64,000 nt of DNA from Bog-105 sp965277855 (GCA_965277855.1 OZ255847.1:2728001-2792000), one strand, 5' to 3'; positions 16,139 to 26,394 are shown, counted from the first letter of the stretch. A program made the numbers and translations. Notes: generated by a model from the letters alone, not told the origin.

Positions 16139-18709
16139 ATGATCCAGGAGCCGTCGACTCCCTTAATGCGGCAATATTACGCCGCCAAACAGCAGGTTCC
16201 GGGTACCCTCCTTCTCTTCCGCCTCGGTGATTTTTACGAACTCTTCTATGAAGACGCAGTCACCGCCGCCCGTGAACTCGAAATTACCCTCACCTCGCGC
16301 AACAAAGAGCGAGGCGATCCTGTCCCCATGTGCGGAGTCCCCTATCACGCCGCCGACGGCTATATCGCCCGGCTAATCCAGCGCGGTTACCGGGTCGCCA
16401 TCTGCGAGCAGATGGAAGAGGCAGGCCCAGGCAAAAAACTCGTTCGTCGCGAAGTCACGCGCGTGATCACGCCCGGTACCGCCACCGATTCCAACCTATT
16501 GCGCTCCCACGAGAACAACTATCTGGCGGCCGTCTTCTCCAAAAACCAGCGCTCGGGCCTCGCCTACGCGGATCTCTCGACCGGTGAGTTCCGCACCACC
16601 GAACTAACAGACGAAGAACTTATGCCCGTCCTTGAAACGCTCGGCATCCGTGAGGTTTTGCGCACCGAAGGTTTTCCGCTGGGATGTACCTGTCTTGAAA
16701 CCCCGCTCGATGCCTGGGTCTTCGGCGCTGATTACGCAGGCCGCCAGATCCTCGAAGTCTTCCATCTGCATTCGCTCGATGGCTGCGGTCTGAGCGATAA
16801 GCCTCTCGCCGCCGCAGCCGCCGGAGCCGTGCTCCATTACCTGCGCGAAACGCAGAAATCCACTCTTGCCCACTTGAACCCCCCGGCCTTTTACCAGCGC
16901 CAGTATCACATGGTGCTGGATTCAACCACGGTTCGCAATCTCGAACTGGTCGACCCTTTGTTTGCGGGCGAAAGCCGCGAAAGCACACTCATCCACGTGC
17001 TCGATCAGACCTGCACTGGCATGGGTGGCCGTTTGTTGCGCCAAAGACTGCTGCAGCCCTCGGGCCAACTGACAGAAATTGAAGCCCGTCTTGACTCAGT
17101 CGCCGAACTCGCCGGAAAAGTCATCATCCGCGGGGAACTGCGCCACATACTCGGATCCATCCAGGACCTCGAACGATTACTTGCCAAGATCACCCTCGGC
17201 ACCGCCGGACCGCGCGAGGTGCTCGCTCTCGGCAAATCGCTTGCGCAACTTCCCAAGCTGTCTCAGCTAAGTGCGCAATTCGAAGCGCTGCTGCTTCGCC
17301 AGCCAGTCGAACTGGTCGCCGAGGTGCGGGAAAAGATCCTGGCCGCCCTCTCGGAGGAGCCGCCGGTTTCTCTAAGCGATGGCGGGACCATTCGCGACGG
17401 CTTCCACGCTGAGCTCGACGAACTCCGCGACATCCGCCGCAACAGCCGTCAGTACATCGCCGCTATCGAAACGCGCGAACGAAGCCAGACCGGCATTCAG
17501 TCACTCAAAATTCGTTTCAACAATGTATTCGGCTACTACATCGAAATTTCCAAAGCCAACCGTCAGCTGGTACCCGATTCCTACGAGAGGAAGCAAACGC
17601 TTGCGAATGCCGAGCGTTACACCACGCCTGAGCTGAAAGAGCTCGAGTCGAAAGTGCTCGATGCGGAGGACAAAATCCTCACGCTCGAGCGCGAACTTTT
17701 CCAGCAAGTCCGCCAATTCGCCGGACAACACGCCGCCCAGGTCAAATCAGCCGCCGCCACAGTCGCCGAACTGGACGTGGCCGCTTCCTTAGCGCATGTA
17801 GCCGTCGAGAACCGCTATCATCGCCCCAAATTCACCGATTCCGGCGAGATGCGCATCGACGCCGGCCGCCACCCCGTCATCGAAAAACTCGCGGAACGCG
17901 ACGCAACCCGGTTTGTTCCCAACGATCTCTACCTTCATTCCGCCCAGCAGTACATAGCGGTCATCACGGGCCCGAATATGGGAGGCAAGTCCACCTATCT
18001 TCGGCAAGCAGCTTTAATCCTGATCCTGGCGCAAGTCGGATCCTTCGTTCCCGCGGAGGCGGCGCTCTTACCGCTAGTGGACCGGGTGTATACCCGTATC
18101 GGCGCTGCCGACAACCTGGCCCGCGGTCGCTCCACCTTCATGATGGAGATGATTGAGGCGGCCGCCATCCTGAATACCGCCTCATCTAACAGCTTTGTAG
18201 TACTCGACGAGATCGGACGCGGCACCTCGACCTACGATGGGCTGGCTCTCGCCTGGGCCGTCATAGAGTATATTCACGAGCATGTTCGGGCGAAAACCCT
18301 GTTCGCTACCCACTATCACGAGCTCACCAGCCTCGCTGAACAACTTTCTGCAATAAGAAATTTACGTGTCGCCGTGAAGGAGTCAAATGACCAGATCTTA
18401 TTCATAAGAAAGGTCGAACCGGGTGCGGCGGACCGCAGTTATGGCATCGAAGTGGCCCGTTTAGCCGGCCTTCCCCTGCAAGTAATTCAGCGCGCGAGGT
18501 CCGTTTTATTGCATCATGAAGTAAGGGAACGCTCTGCTGGCGATGAGCTGGCTTCGAGTGAGGCAATCGCACCCCTACAGATTAAACTGTTCGAGCCCTT
18601 GAATCCGGGGCTCGCCGATCGTGTCCGGGGCTTACATATTGACGAGATCCGGCCGGTGGAAGCTTTGCAGATTCTGCACGAACTACAGCAAGAGTTGCTA
18701 AAGACATGA
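16139..18709 (+). CDS. mutS: DNA mismatch repair protein MutS
   Basis: Mismatch recognition ATPase of 856 residues, the normal length. The N-terminal mismatch-binding motif is intact (LLLFRLGDFYELFYEDA; the Phe-x-Glu pair lies in DFYELF), as are the Walker A motif GPNMGGKST (residues 611-619), the Walker B VVLDEIGRGTST and the following THYHEL. It works with MutL, which is not in the window. It overlaps anmK by 4 bases (ATGA), so the two genes form an operon that ends at the terminator at 20024. Confidence 0.97.
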   Translation: MIQEPSTPLMRQYYAAKQQVPGTLLLFRLGDFYELFYEDAVTAARELEITLTSRNKERGDPVPMCGVPYHAADGYIARLIQRGYRVAICEQMEEAGPGKKLVRREVTRVITPGTATDSNLLRSHENNYLAAVFSKNQRSGLAYADLSTGEFRTTELTDEELMPVLETLGIREVLRTEGFPLGCTCLETPLDAWVFGADYAGRQILEVFHLHSLDGCGLSDKPLAAAAAGAVLHYLRETQKSTLAHLNPPAFYQRQYHMVLDSTTVRNLELVDPLFAGESRESTLIHVLDQTCTGMGGRLLRQRLLQPSGQLTEIEARLDSVAELAGKVIIRGELRHILGSIQDLERLLAKITLGTAGPREVLALGKSLAQLPKLSQLSAQFEALLLRQPVELVAEVREKILAALSEEPPVSLSDGGTIRDGFHAELDELRDIRRNSRQYIAAIETRERSQTGIQSLKIRFNNVFGYYIEISKANRQLVPDSYERKQTLANAERYTTPELKELESKVLDAEDKILTLERELFQQVRQFAGQHAAQVKSAAATVAELDVAASLAHVAVENRYHRPKFTDSGEMRIDAGRHPVIEKLAERDATRFVPNDLYLHSAQQYIAVITGPNMGGKSTYLRQAALILILAQVGSFVPAEAALLPLVDRVYTRIGAADNLARGRSTFMMEMIEAAAILNTASSNSFVVLDEIGRGTSTYDGLALAWAVIEYIHEHVRAKTLFATHYHELTSLAEQLSAIRNLRVAVKESNDQILFIRKVEPGAADRSYGIEVARLAGLPLQVIQRARSVLLHHEVRERSAGDELASSEAIAPLQIKLFEPLNPGLADRVRGLHIDEIRPVEALQILHELQQELLKT

Positions 18710-20004
18710 GAATAGCAGGCATCATGAGTGGGACTTCGCTCGACGGGATAGATGTAGCAATCATTGACATCACCGGTTCGGGCTTCAAGGCCAAGATTAA
18801 CGTCTTGACCAGTCATTCGGTCCCCTATCCAAAAAAGATCCGTGAAGCGCTTCTGGCCGTTTCCAACGCCAGTACGATCACGGGAGACATATCGAGACTG
18901 AATTTTCTTCTCGGTGAATTGTACGCTGAGGCACTCGAGGAAACGGCGGAGCGTGGCCAGATACCAATCGACACTATCAAGCTGATTGGTTGCCACGGTC
19001 AGACGATCTTCCACGAAGGCCAGGCGGCGCAATATCTGGGCAAGAGAGTCGCCAGTACTTTTCAAATAGGCGAATCGAGTGTGATCAGCGAGCGAACGGG
19101 GATCGACGTAATATCGAATTTCCGCGAGCGGGATATGGCCGCAGGCGGCAAAGGCGCGCCTCTGGTTCCTTATCTGGATTACATGCTGATCCGGCATCGT
19201 GGCCGGGGCAGGGTAGCCGTTAACATTGGCGGCATTGCCAATATCACGGCCATTCCGCCGAATACCAGCACCGATCGCGTGATCGCGTTCGATACCGGCC
19301 CAGGCAACATGGTGGTCGACCAGTTGGTCACTCGTATCACATCGGGCGGCTTAACCTACGACCGCGATGGCGCTATGGCCGCTACCGGTACGCCAGATCC
19401 TAAATTGCTCGCCAAACTTTTGCGGGACAAGTACTTCCGCGCCAAGCCGCCCAAAGCCGCCGGCCGTGAACAGTACGGAGTCGAGTTCGTTTCCAAACTG
19501 CTCGATACTGAATTGAGCAGCGAGGACTTGATCGCCACCGCCACCGCCTTAACCGCGGAGAGTATCGCGCTCGCCGTTCGAAACTTCGTATTGCCTGAGA
19601 TGCGAGTCGATGAAGTCTTCGCTTCGGGCGGCGGCACTCACAACCCGACGCTGATGCGCATGCTCGATAAAGCCATGGGCGATATTCCTGTCAAGGATAC
19701 GACCGAGGTCGGACTCGACGTCGATGCCAAGGAAGCGATCGCTTTCGCCGTAATGGCCTATGAGACGGCGCACGCCCGTCCATCGAACGTGCCGATGGCG
19801 ACGGGTGCTAAACGTCATGTGATTCTGGGTAAAGTAACTCAGAATGGCAACGGCCACAATGGCAACTCGAACGGCAACGCCCATAACGGTGTCGGCGCAC
19901 ACAGCAACGGCCAGGTAGTTCCTTATCCGGCTAAAGCTTCGGGTCGCCCGAATAAGGTAAGCCGCCAACCAGTGGCGCCCAAAGCGAAAGCAGCCGCGCG
20001 CTAA
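18706..20004 (+). CDS. anmK: Anhydro-N-acetylmuramic acid kinase with low-complexity tail
   Basis: Cytoplasmic kinase that hydrolyses and phosphorylates 1,6-anhydro-MurNAc to MurNAc-6-phosphate in cell-wall recycling. The family start IAGIMSGTSLDGIDVAI (phosphate-binding SGTS) is at residues 3-19; VNIGGIANIT and FDTGPGNMVVD are in the middle and ASGGGTHNPTLM near the end. The family domain ends near residue 370. The last 60 residues are an unusual Asn-Gly-His-Ser repeat (NGNGHNGNSNGNAHNG) followed by a basic Lys/Arg/Ala/Pro segment, suggesting a disordered extension. Coupled to mutS. Confidence 0.93.
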   Translation: MRIAGIMSGTSLDGIDVAIIDITGSGFKAKINVLTSHSVPYPKKIREALLAVSNASTITGDISRLNFLLGELYAEALEETAERGQIPIDTIKLIGCHGQTIFHEGQAAQYLGKRVASTFQIGESSVISERTGIDVISNFRERDMAAGGKGAPLVPYLDYMLIRHRGRGRVAVNIGGIANITAIPPNTSTDRVIAFDTGPGNMVVDQLVTRITSGGLTYDRDGAMAATGTPDPKLLAKLLRDKYFRAKPPKAAGREQYGVEFVSKLLDTELSSEDLIATATALTAESIALAVRNFVLPEMRVDEVFASGGGTHNPTLMRMLDKAMGDIPVKDTTEVGLDVDAKEAIAFAVMAYETAHARPSNVPMATGAKRHVILGKVTQNGNGHNGNSNGNAHNGVGAHSNGQVVPYPAKASGRPNKVSRQPVAPKAKAAAR

Positions 20005-20023
20005 ACACTTAACACACTTAAAG

Positions 20024-20060
20024 AGAGGGCGCATCCGAAGGTTGGGTGCGCCCTCTTTTT
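20024..20060 (+). terminator. Rho-independent terminator after mutS-anmK
   Basis: A perfect 10-bp stem, AGAGGGCGCA paired with TGCGCCCTCT, a 13-base loop, and a run of Ts directly after the stem. It lies 20 bases after the anmK stop codon. Confidence 0.92.
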
Positions 20061-20213
20061 GCTATTTTGGGCCTTGCGTGCAGCGTGCGATCCAGACCCT
20101 CAAGGTGGAACTACAGGCTATGCGCAGAAATTAAGACGGCGATAGACAGGCTCGACACCTCACTGAAAATCTACGGGTGACAGAAACCGCGCGCTAATCG
20201 TCACAATCGCAGC

Positions 20214-22832
20214 TTGACCATCGTTTCTCAAATGCGCACGTCGCTTTTGAGAATGATCCTTCCCGAAATCCTTATCCAGGACTTACGTTACGCAGCGCGG
20301 ATGATATACCGCAACGCTGGGTTTACAGCCGTCGCGGTCTTTGCCTTGGCAATAGGCATCGGGGTGAACACCGCAGTCTTCACCGCCTATAAAGCAATGG
20401 TCGCCCGGTCTCTCGATGCTCGTGATCCAGGCGAGATGGTCAATCTCGCGCTCATCCGCAACTCGGGCGCAACCGATTTCTCATTCAGCTATCCCGATTA
20501 TCAGGCATACCGGGATTTAGCCCATTCCTTCAGGGGCCTGATCGCCTTCAGCCCTGAGCACATGAGGCTCTCGGACGCCAGCGGCATCGTCAGCCCGAGC
20601 AGCTCGGCGGCTCGATCAGCGATCGGAAGCCTGGGCCTTCTTCCTTCCGGGGCACGCAACGCGGAGTTCGCCTTCGTTTTCGTTGTCTCCGAAAACTACT
20701 TCCGGGTCCTCGGAGTTCCAACCCTACGCGGCCGCACCTTTGAATCTGCCGGCGTTCCCGGGCTGGTGGCCGCGCCCTCAGTGCTGATCAGTGAAAACTA
20801 CTGGCGGAAGCGGTTTGCGAGCAATCCGGCGGTGCTGGGAAAAACGATTCGCCTAAATGGCGCAGCTCTTACGATAATCGGCATCACGCCGCACGATTTC
20901 GTGGGCACCAGTGTGGCCGCACCTGATTTCTGGCTCCCCGTGAGCCTTGAGCCGCTAGTTCATGCAAACGGAAATTGGCTACGCGACCGTGAAAACAAGT
21001 GCTGCCGCCTGTTTGGCCGGCTCGCTTCCGGCGTCAGCATCGCCCAGGCGCGAGCGGAGATGACCATTTTGGCGGATCATCTCCGAACCCTGCACGATCC
21101 TCACTCCGACTCGGCTAAACCCGCCTCTGTACTCGTTTGGCCGGGTTCCCCATTCCCTCTCCCCTTGCAGGCGTATCCCGGACTGCGACTGGCCATTTTG
21201 CTCATCATAGCCGCCGCCGGTATGGTGCTGCTCGTCGCTTGCGCCAACGTAGCCAGCCTGCAACTGGCCCGTACCCGATCCCGCCAGGCTGAACTGCACA
21301 CACGACTGTCTCTGGGAGCCACCCGGCGACGCGTTATCCGGCAATTGCTGACCGAAAGCGCTCTGCTTAGCCTGCTGGCAGGCGCCTTTGCGCTTCTGTT
21401 CACCTGGGCCTTGCTGAAAGTGGCCGTGACCCTGGCTGCCGGTGCGCTGCCTGCTGACGCGGGCACGTTCATTTTCGATGTGAGCCCCGACCTCGAAATC
21501 TTCGTCTACGTCTTCATCATTTCCCTGGTGGCCGGCGTCCTTTTCGGGCTGGCGCCGGCGCTGGAAAGTTCCCGTTCCGCGCTCTCCTCCGGCCTCAGAG
21601 GCAGCACTTCACCGGCTCGCACCCGACGTCTCCAAGACTTCCTCATCGCTGCGCAAGTTGGCCTTTCACTCGTGCTCATGATCGCCGGAAGCATGTTCGT
21701 GCGGGGCGCCATTCACGCCATCGAGATGGACACCGGCTATGACAGCAAGCACGTAATACATCTCGCTTTACAATTTCCCGAAGGATCAAAATACGGCCCC
21801 GGCCACAAGCTTGCCCTGGTGCGTGAGCTTCGCAGACGCCTCACTGTTCTCCCCGGAGTGGCCGCCCTCACCAGTGCCCGGCCGCCGGACGATAACTTCT
21901 ATCGAACAGCCGCCGTCGCGCTTAACGGAGAGAAATCCTCAGCGCAAAACTTGCAGTCGATCCTCTCCTACAGTTACGTTCAGGCAAACTACTTCCAGAC
22001 GCTTAGCATTCCCCTATTCCTGGGCCGCGACTTTCAACCGCAAGCCGGCCAAAATGAGCACTCAATCATTCTGAGCGAATCAGCCGCCAAACAACTCTGG
22101 CCGGACGAGAATCCCATCGGCCGAACACTCCGTTTGGGCCCGACCGACGAAAAGATGCACGATCGGACCGAGCTTCTTGCGGACGGGCCGGCCTACCAGG
22201 TCATCGGCGTCGCGCGCGACACACGAGGTGTTGAATTCGACGGCAGCGACTCCAGGCGCGTCTACCTGCCTTTGCCCGATGACAGGCTTCAGACCCACCC
22301 CCTGCTCATCCGGACCCAATCCGACCCGGGCCCGGTCATAAGGATGATCGATTCGGTCCTCTCGTCCACCGACCCCGACCTGGTCGCAACCGCTTCTACT
22401 CTCGATGAAAGGCTTCGCCAGACGGCATCGTTCATCGCCTCGAGCCTGGCGGCCGGTATTGCGTCTACTGCCGGCTTATTCGGGCTGCTGCTCGCCTTGC
22501 TGGGAATATACGGTACGGTCAGCTATATCGTCGTCCTCCGCACCCGCGAAATCGGCATCCGCCTCGCGGTCGGCGCACAAAAGCGCGACATCCTTTCGCT
22601 CATCCTGCGCGAAAGCACACAGCCTGTGCTCGCTGGATTGCTTCTCGGAATGTTTCTCGCAGTGGTAGTCTCTTACCTGCTGCGTGGCATTTTCTATGGA
22701 CTCCACACCGTCGATAGCATCTCGTTCTGCGGTATGGCTCTGTTGTTCTTGTTGATCGCGCTGCTTGCCGCCTATCCGCCGTCGCGCCGAGCCATGCTCG
22801 TCGATCCTATGATGGCGCTCAGATATGAATGA
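20214..22832 (+). CDS. ABC-type permease of the acidobacterial duplicated orphan permease (ADOP) family
   Basis: Inner-membrane protein of about 872 residues made of two MacB-like halves: a membrane helix near residues 38-60, a MacB periplasmic core domain, an FtsX-like block of three helices (about 325-450), a fourth helix and a second periplasmic domain (about 480-740), then a second FtsX block (about 750-865). It ends with the family sequence ARRAMLVDPMMALRYE-like (here SRRAMLVDPMMALRYE). ADOP proteins are multiplied in Acidobacteriota and usually lack an adjacent ATPase, as here. Substrate unknown. The start is TTG at 20214 or ATG at 20232. Confidence 0.88.
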   Translation: MTIVSQMRTSLLRMILPEILIQDLRYAARMIYRNAGFTAVAVFALAIGIGVNTAVFTAYKAMVARSLDARDPGEMVNLALIRNSGATDFSFSYPDYQAYRDLAHSFRGLIAFSPEHMRLSDASGIVSPSSSAARSAIGSLGLLPSGARNAEFAFVFVVSENYFRVLGVPTLRGRTFESAGVPGLVAAPSVLISENYWRKRFASNPAVLGKTIRLNGAALTIIGITPHDFVGTSVAAPDFWLPVSLEPLVHANGNWLRDRENKCCRLFGRLASGVSIAQARAEMTILADHLRTLHDPHSDSAKPASVLVWPGSPFPLPLQAYPGLRLAILLIIAAAGMVLLVACANVASLQLARTRSRQAELHTRLSLGATRRRVIRQLLTESALLSLLAGAFALLFTWALLKVAVTLAAGALPADAGTFIFDVSPDLEIFVYVFIISLVAGVLFGLAPALESSRSALSSGLRGSTSPARTRRLQDFLIAAQVGLSLVLMIAGSMFVRGAIHAIEMDTGYDSKHVIHLALQFPEGSKYGPGHKLALVRELRRRLTVLPGVAALTSARPPDDNFYRTAAVALNGEKSSAQNLQSILSYSYVQANYFQTLSIPLFLGRDFQPQAGQNEHSIILSESAAKQLWPDENPIGRTLRLGPTDEKMHDRTELLADGPAYQVIGVARDTRGVEFDGSDSRRVYLPLPDDRLQTHPLLIRTQSDPGPVIRMIDSVLSSTDPDLVATASTLDERLRQTASFIASSLAAGIASTAGLFGLLLALLGIYGTVSYIVVLRTREIGIRLAVGAQKRDILSLILRESTQPVLAGLLLGMFLAVVVSYLLRGIFYGLHTVDSISFCGMALLFLLIALLAAYPPSRRAMLVDPMMALRYE

Positions 22833-22860
22833 AGAGCTGGTCTGTTTTCGTCGAGCCATT

Positions 22861-22896
22861 TAACTAACGCCAACTAATTAACTAACTTCAACTAAC
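22861..22896. repeat. Two-copy 18-base tandem repeat
   Basis: TAACTAACGCCAACTAAT is followed directly by TAACTAACTTCAACTAAC (about 15 of 18 bases identical), in the 86-base gap between the ADOP permease and the convergent cupin gene. It contains stop codons in several frames. No function is evident. Confidence 0.5.
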
Positions 22897-22918
22897 TGCT
22901 AGCCAACAAATTTCACAA

Positions 22919-24133
22919 CTATCGATCCACCAGCGCTTCGGCATCCGGATTCCCCGGTCCAAAATGCTTCAGTATCACCAAAGGTTCATTCGGGCTTTGG
23001 TTCGCAATCTGAACTCCTTCTTTCGCCGCAGCCGCACTTACAAAAAACTCGTCGTTGGTCAACTCGCCAAAACGAATCAGCGCCGGCGTTTCAATGCGAT
23101 GTTTCCCAAGTTGCCCATAGCCCTGCGTGAGAATCAGGCCGTACGCTGCGGCGTCCTTTATAACAACCGAGCGGCCGGGCATCACAGTCAATTCTTTTGC
23201 GGAGTAATGGCGTGTCCCGTAAGTAATCCAGACTTCACGATACCCGGCATCAGCCATCTCATGCTCATCGCGCACCGGTTCGGGCCTGGTTAAGTTATGA
23301 CTGCCGAATTCAGGATCAACGTTTTTTTCCCAATCGAGCATGTCGACAATAAACTCCAGGTCATGGGCTTTGTCCGGTGGCACATCCTTAACCAACAGCT
23401 CCCACGGCACATAACGGCCTTCCACCATCGACTGAAACATGCCGAAAACATCGCTATTCACCTGGGGCTCGTAAGTAACCAGCGATCCCGGCGCATGCAG
23501 TACGCCCGCATCCACCTGCCAGCCAGTCCCCGGTGTCAGCCGGTACGCTTTCGAAAGATCGAGAATCCCGTTATCGCCCTTCTCCCAGCGCTTGAGGCAA
23601 TCGAGTACGTCGTTTCGGCTGGTGCCAGGCTCGAGTCCCATGAACGTATATGGGAAGTTATTCGACTTGAAGTTATATTGCGGTGGGAAATAATAGGCTT
23701 CCGGCTTGCCGCGGCGGCTGACTAACTTTGCGTGTTGATCCCGTTGGTGCATGTGGTGCGGGATCGGCCCCAGGTTATCGAAGAACTTACAAAAGAAGTT
23801 CCAGCCACCCTCACGAGCCATTACATCGGCACCCAGAAAGCGGTCGCCCAGGGTATCGATAGCTTCTTTAAAGAGCACTTTCTGGCCGTCAAAAGCAATG
23901 TAGCTAAGCCCCTCGTCTTCGGGAGTGCCCGGTCCGTTTGCCGCGTTGGTAGTAGACGAGAACCAGCGCTCGTCAATACCGCCGCGGTGGCCGCCAAGTG
24001 CGTACAAATCCCGCGCATCTAGCTTCAAACGACCGCCCGGCATCAAGAATGACCGAGGCACCCAGCACGGGGCGAACCGAACAACGCCCTCTCCGGCGTC
24101 TAACGCCTGCTGAATTACTGCTTGCTTTGACAT
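22919..24133 (-). CDS. Cupin-type sugar isomerase-like protein (mannose-6-phosphate isomerase-related)
   Basis: A 404-residue cytoplasmic protein with two cupin-like regions. The first carries the metal-ligand pattern GPIPHHMHQRDQH (about residues 128-140) and YYFPPQYNF, in the spacing seen in type I phosphomannose isomerase-like proteins. The second begins near residue 300 (GTRHYSAKELTVMPGRSVVI). It is probably a metal-dependent sugar isomerase or sugar-sensing cupin. Last gene of the six-gene leftward operon, 10 bases after the Gfo/Idh/MocA gene. The exact substrate is not predictable. Confidence 0.65.
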   Translation of the reverse strand: MSKQAVIQQALDAGEGVVRFAPCWVPRSFLMPGGRLKLDARDLYALGGHRGGIDERWFSSTTNAANGPGTPEDEGLSYIAFDGQKVLFKEAIDTLGDRFLGADVMAREGGWNFFCKFFDNLGPIPHHMHQRDQHAKLVSRRGKPEAYYFPPQYNFKSNNFPYTFMGLEPGTSRNDVLDCLKRWEKGDNGILDLSKAYRLTPGTGWQVDAGVLHAPGSLVTYEPQVNSDVFGMFQSMVEGRYVPWELLVKDVPPDKAHDLEFIVDMLDWEKNVDPEFGSHNLTRPEPVRDEHEMADAGYREVWITYGTRHYSAKELTVMPGRSVVIKDAAAYGLILTQGYGQLGKHRIETPALIRFGELTNDEFFVSAAAAKEGVQIANQSPNEPLVILKHFGPGNPDAEALVDR

Positions 24134-24143
24134 CTAAGTCCTT

Positions 24144-25295
24144 TCAATTTATTTCTCTCAGGCAATTGACCCACTCACCACTCTGCGCAGACTTGAGCAC
24201 CGCACCGACTACCTGCTCGGTCGCGAACGCGTCTCGAAACGTGGGGCTAACAGCACTCCCATCTCGAAGGCCGCGCAACAAATCAGCCACCTGATGGATG
24301 AACGTGTGCTCATAACCGATCTGCAGACCGGGCACCCACCACTGCTTCATATACGGATGTTCCCCTTCGCTCACGTGAATCGAGCGCCAGCCCCGCAGCC
24401 GCGAATCATCTGCGTAATCAAAGAACTGTAAGCGATGCAGGTCATGAAGATCCCAGGCAAGCGACGCGTTCTCTCCATTCACTTCGAACGTATACAGCGC
24501 CTTATGACCCCGCGCATAACGGGTGGCTTCAAACGTAGCCAGCGAACCATTCACAAAGCGCGCCAGGAAAGCGCTCGCATCGTCGATGCGAACCTCCTGT
24601 CTTTCGCCCGTCAAAGCATTATCACGTTGCTTGATGAACGTCTCCGTCATGGCAGACACAGTTCCAATGGGCCCATTTAGCCAGAGAGCCGTATCGATGC
24701 AATGCGCCAGTAAGTCGCCGGTAACCCCGCTGCCCGCCACCTCCGCGCTTAGCCGCCAGAGACCCGCGCCGCCCTGTGGAATTTTGGCGGAAATTGTCCA
24801 ATCCTGCAGAAACTTTGCCCGATAGTGGAAGATCCGACCTAACTTGCCTTCTTCAATGATCTGTTTCGCTAGAGTAACCGCCGGCACACGCCGGTAGTTA
24901 TACCAGACCATGTTAGTAACACGTGCCCGCTCCACCGCCTCCACCATTTGCTGCGCTTCCGCGACATTTCTGCCGAGCGGCTTCTCGCACAATACAATTT
25001 TTCCGGCCGCAGCCGCCGCCAGAGCAACAGGAGCATGCGTATCATTCGGACTGGCGATATCTATTAAATCGATATCCTGGCGCTCGACCATCGCACGCCA
25101 CTCCGTCTCGACCGATTCGTATCCCCACTGCGCCGCAAAACTTTCGGCCTTTTTTTTGTCGCGCCCGCACACCGCCTTGAGTTCCGGCCGGAACCCGACA
25201 TCGAAAAATTGATTGACTTGCCGGTATGCGTTCGAATGCGTGCGGCCCATGAATCCATAACCAACCAGCCCCACGCGCAGCGCTTCCTTACTCAT
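24144..25295 (-). CDS. Gfo/Idh/MocA family oxidoreductase
   Basis: NAD(P)-dependent dehydrogenase of 383 residues, probably acting on a sugar, sugar acid or inositol-type substrate. The Rossmann motif RVGLVGYGFMGRTH is at residues 6-19, and the catalytic segment VLCEKPLGRNVAEA follows near residue 97. I chose the ATG at 25295 because it overlaps the preceding gene's stop by 4 bases (ATGA) and places the Rossmann fold at the N-terminus; the longer frame upstream lies inside the neighbouring gene. Part of the six-gene operon. Confidence 0.88.
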   Translation of the reverse strand: MSKEALRVGLVGYGFMGRTHSNAYRQVNQFFDVGFRPELKAVCGRDKKKAESFAAQWGYESVETEWRAMVERQDIDLIDIASPNDTHAPVALAAAAAGKIVLCEKPLGRNVAEAQQMVEAVERARVTNMVWYNYRRVPAVTLAKQIIEEGKLGRIFHYRAKFLQDWTISAKIPQGGAGLWRLSAEVAGSGVTGDLLAHCIDTALWLNGPIGTVSAMTETFIKQRDNALTGERQEVRIDDASAFLARFVNGSLATFEATRYARGHKALYTFEVNGENASLAWDLHDLHRLQFFDYADDSRLRGWRSIHVSEGEHPYMKQWWVPGLQIGYEHTFIHQVADLLRGLRDGSAVSPTFRDAFATEQVVGAVLKSAQSGEWVNCLREIN

Positions 25296-26350
25296 GCTGC
25301 TTCCGCTGTCCAGCCATGGGCATTGCGTACCGAAAGCATGGCAGTCAAGATATCGTTCCATGTTTCCGGCCGCATCATAACCTCGTTCGGAAACATGCAG
25401 CCATCCCAGCAAATATGTTCGACGGCGCGCGTCACCTTCCCCTGATCGTCACGCAGCCACAAACCCGAATCACGCACCAGGTCCAGCTTGCCTTGCGGAT
25501 CGTAGGGCAAGCAGTGCCGTCCTGTCTTGTCGTGCGAGCCCGATCCTTTCACCGTTGCATCGTTCTGCGCCACGTGAAAATCATTCATCCAGGGACGCAG
25601 CGCCGAAGCGACGGTTTGCAAAGCCCGGTGTAGCGCAGCGTCATCATCCCATTGAAAATCTTCCGGTAACAGACGGTCCTCCGGCGCGTTATAGCCAAGC
25701 GTGTACAAAAGCGTATGCGCCATATCGGCCTGAAAACCGAGTGTACCCGGACGATTCACCATTTCAAGCAACTGCACCATGTCGCGCCAGCTATGCATGC
25801 CCGCCCAGCAGATTTCGCCTTCCGCCGCCAGGCGCTCACCATGCGTTTCGGCAATGTCACAAGCACTTTGAAACGTTTTAGCGATCGTCTTCGTATTTTC
25901 CAAAGGCGCACCCACCCAGTCCCCAGGACTGGCGGCTGAGTCGATCCGAATCACGCCGTAGGTTCGAATGCCCATCTCGCGCAGCGACTCGCCGATACCG
26001 CACGCCTTCTCCACCTGCCGCAAAAAATGCTGCCGCTCCTCGGGAGTTCCCATCGCCGAACCGCCGCCAGTGGGGGCCCAGACCGGCGCAACCAGCGAAC
26101 CAACTACGAATCCTTGCCGCGCGATCTTCTCCACCAGCCGCGAGAGATCATCCTTGGTCGAATCGATGCTCACGTGCGGGTCGGCCAGGAACAGATCGAC
26201 GCCCTCGAAACGTCCTCCATCCACCTGCGCTTCCGCCGTAAGCGCAAGCATAGTGTCCAGATCGATTGCTGGTTCCGAGCCTATGCCTTTGCCCACCAGA
26301 CCGGGCCACATCGCGTTATGAATTTTGGGAAACTGCTGGATCGAAGGCAC
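25292..26350 (-). CDS. TIM-barrel sugar isomerase/epimerase-like protein
   Basis: A 352-residue protein with the xylose-isomerase-like TIM-barrel pattern: a buried acidic residue in HGERLAAEGEICW (about residue 178), LGFQADMAHTL, and a C-terminal NDFHVAQNDATV carrying His/Asp metal-ligand candidates. Starts at a GTG. It is distinct from the smaller isomerase just upstream in the operon. Homologous proteins appear, to my knowledge, in Verrucomicrobia, Planctomycetes and Acidobacteriota sugar loci; the reaction is unknown. Confidence 0.7.
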   Translation of the reverse strand: MPSIQQFPKIHNAMWPGLVGKGIGSEPAIDLDTMLALTAEAQVDGGRFEGVDLFLADPHVSIDSTKDDLSRLVEKIARQGFVVGSLVAPVWAPTGGGSAMGTPEERQHFLRQVEKACGIGESLREMGIRTYGVIRIDSAASPGDWVGAPLENTKTIAKTFQSACDIAETHGERLAAEGEICWAGMHSWRDMVQLLEMVNRPGTLGFQADMAHTLLYTLGYNAPEDRLLPEDFQWDDDAALHRALQTVASALRPWMNDFHVAQNDATVKGSGSHDKTGRHCLPYDPQGKLDLVRDSGLWLRDDQGKVTRAVEHICWDGCMFPNEVMMRPETWNDILTAMLSVRNAHGWTAEAA

Positions 26351-26394
26351 GTGAAGAATTGCGATCGGATTCGAGAATCAGATTCGCACTGCCA

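Noticed and set aside
20061..20213. Possible small gene between the anmK terminator and the ADOP permease
   Set aside because: No frame longer than a few dozen codons with a ribosome-binding site was found; it probably holds only the permease promoter.
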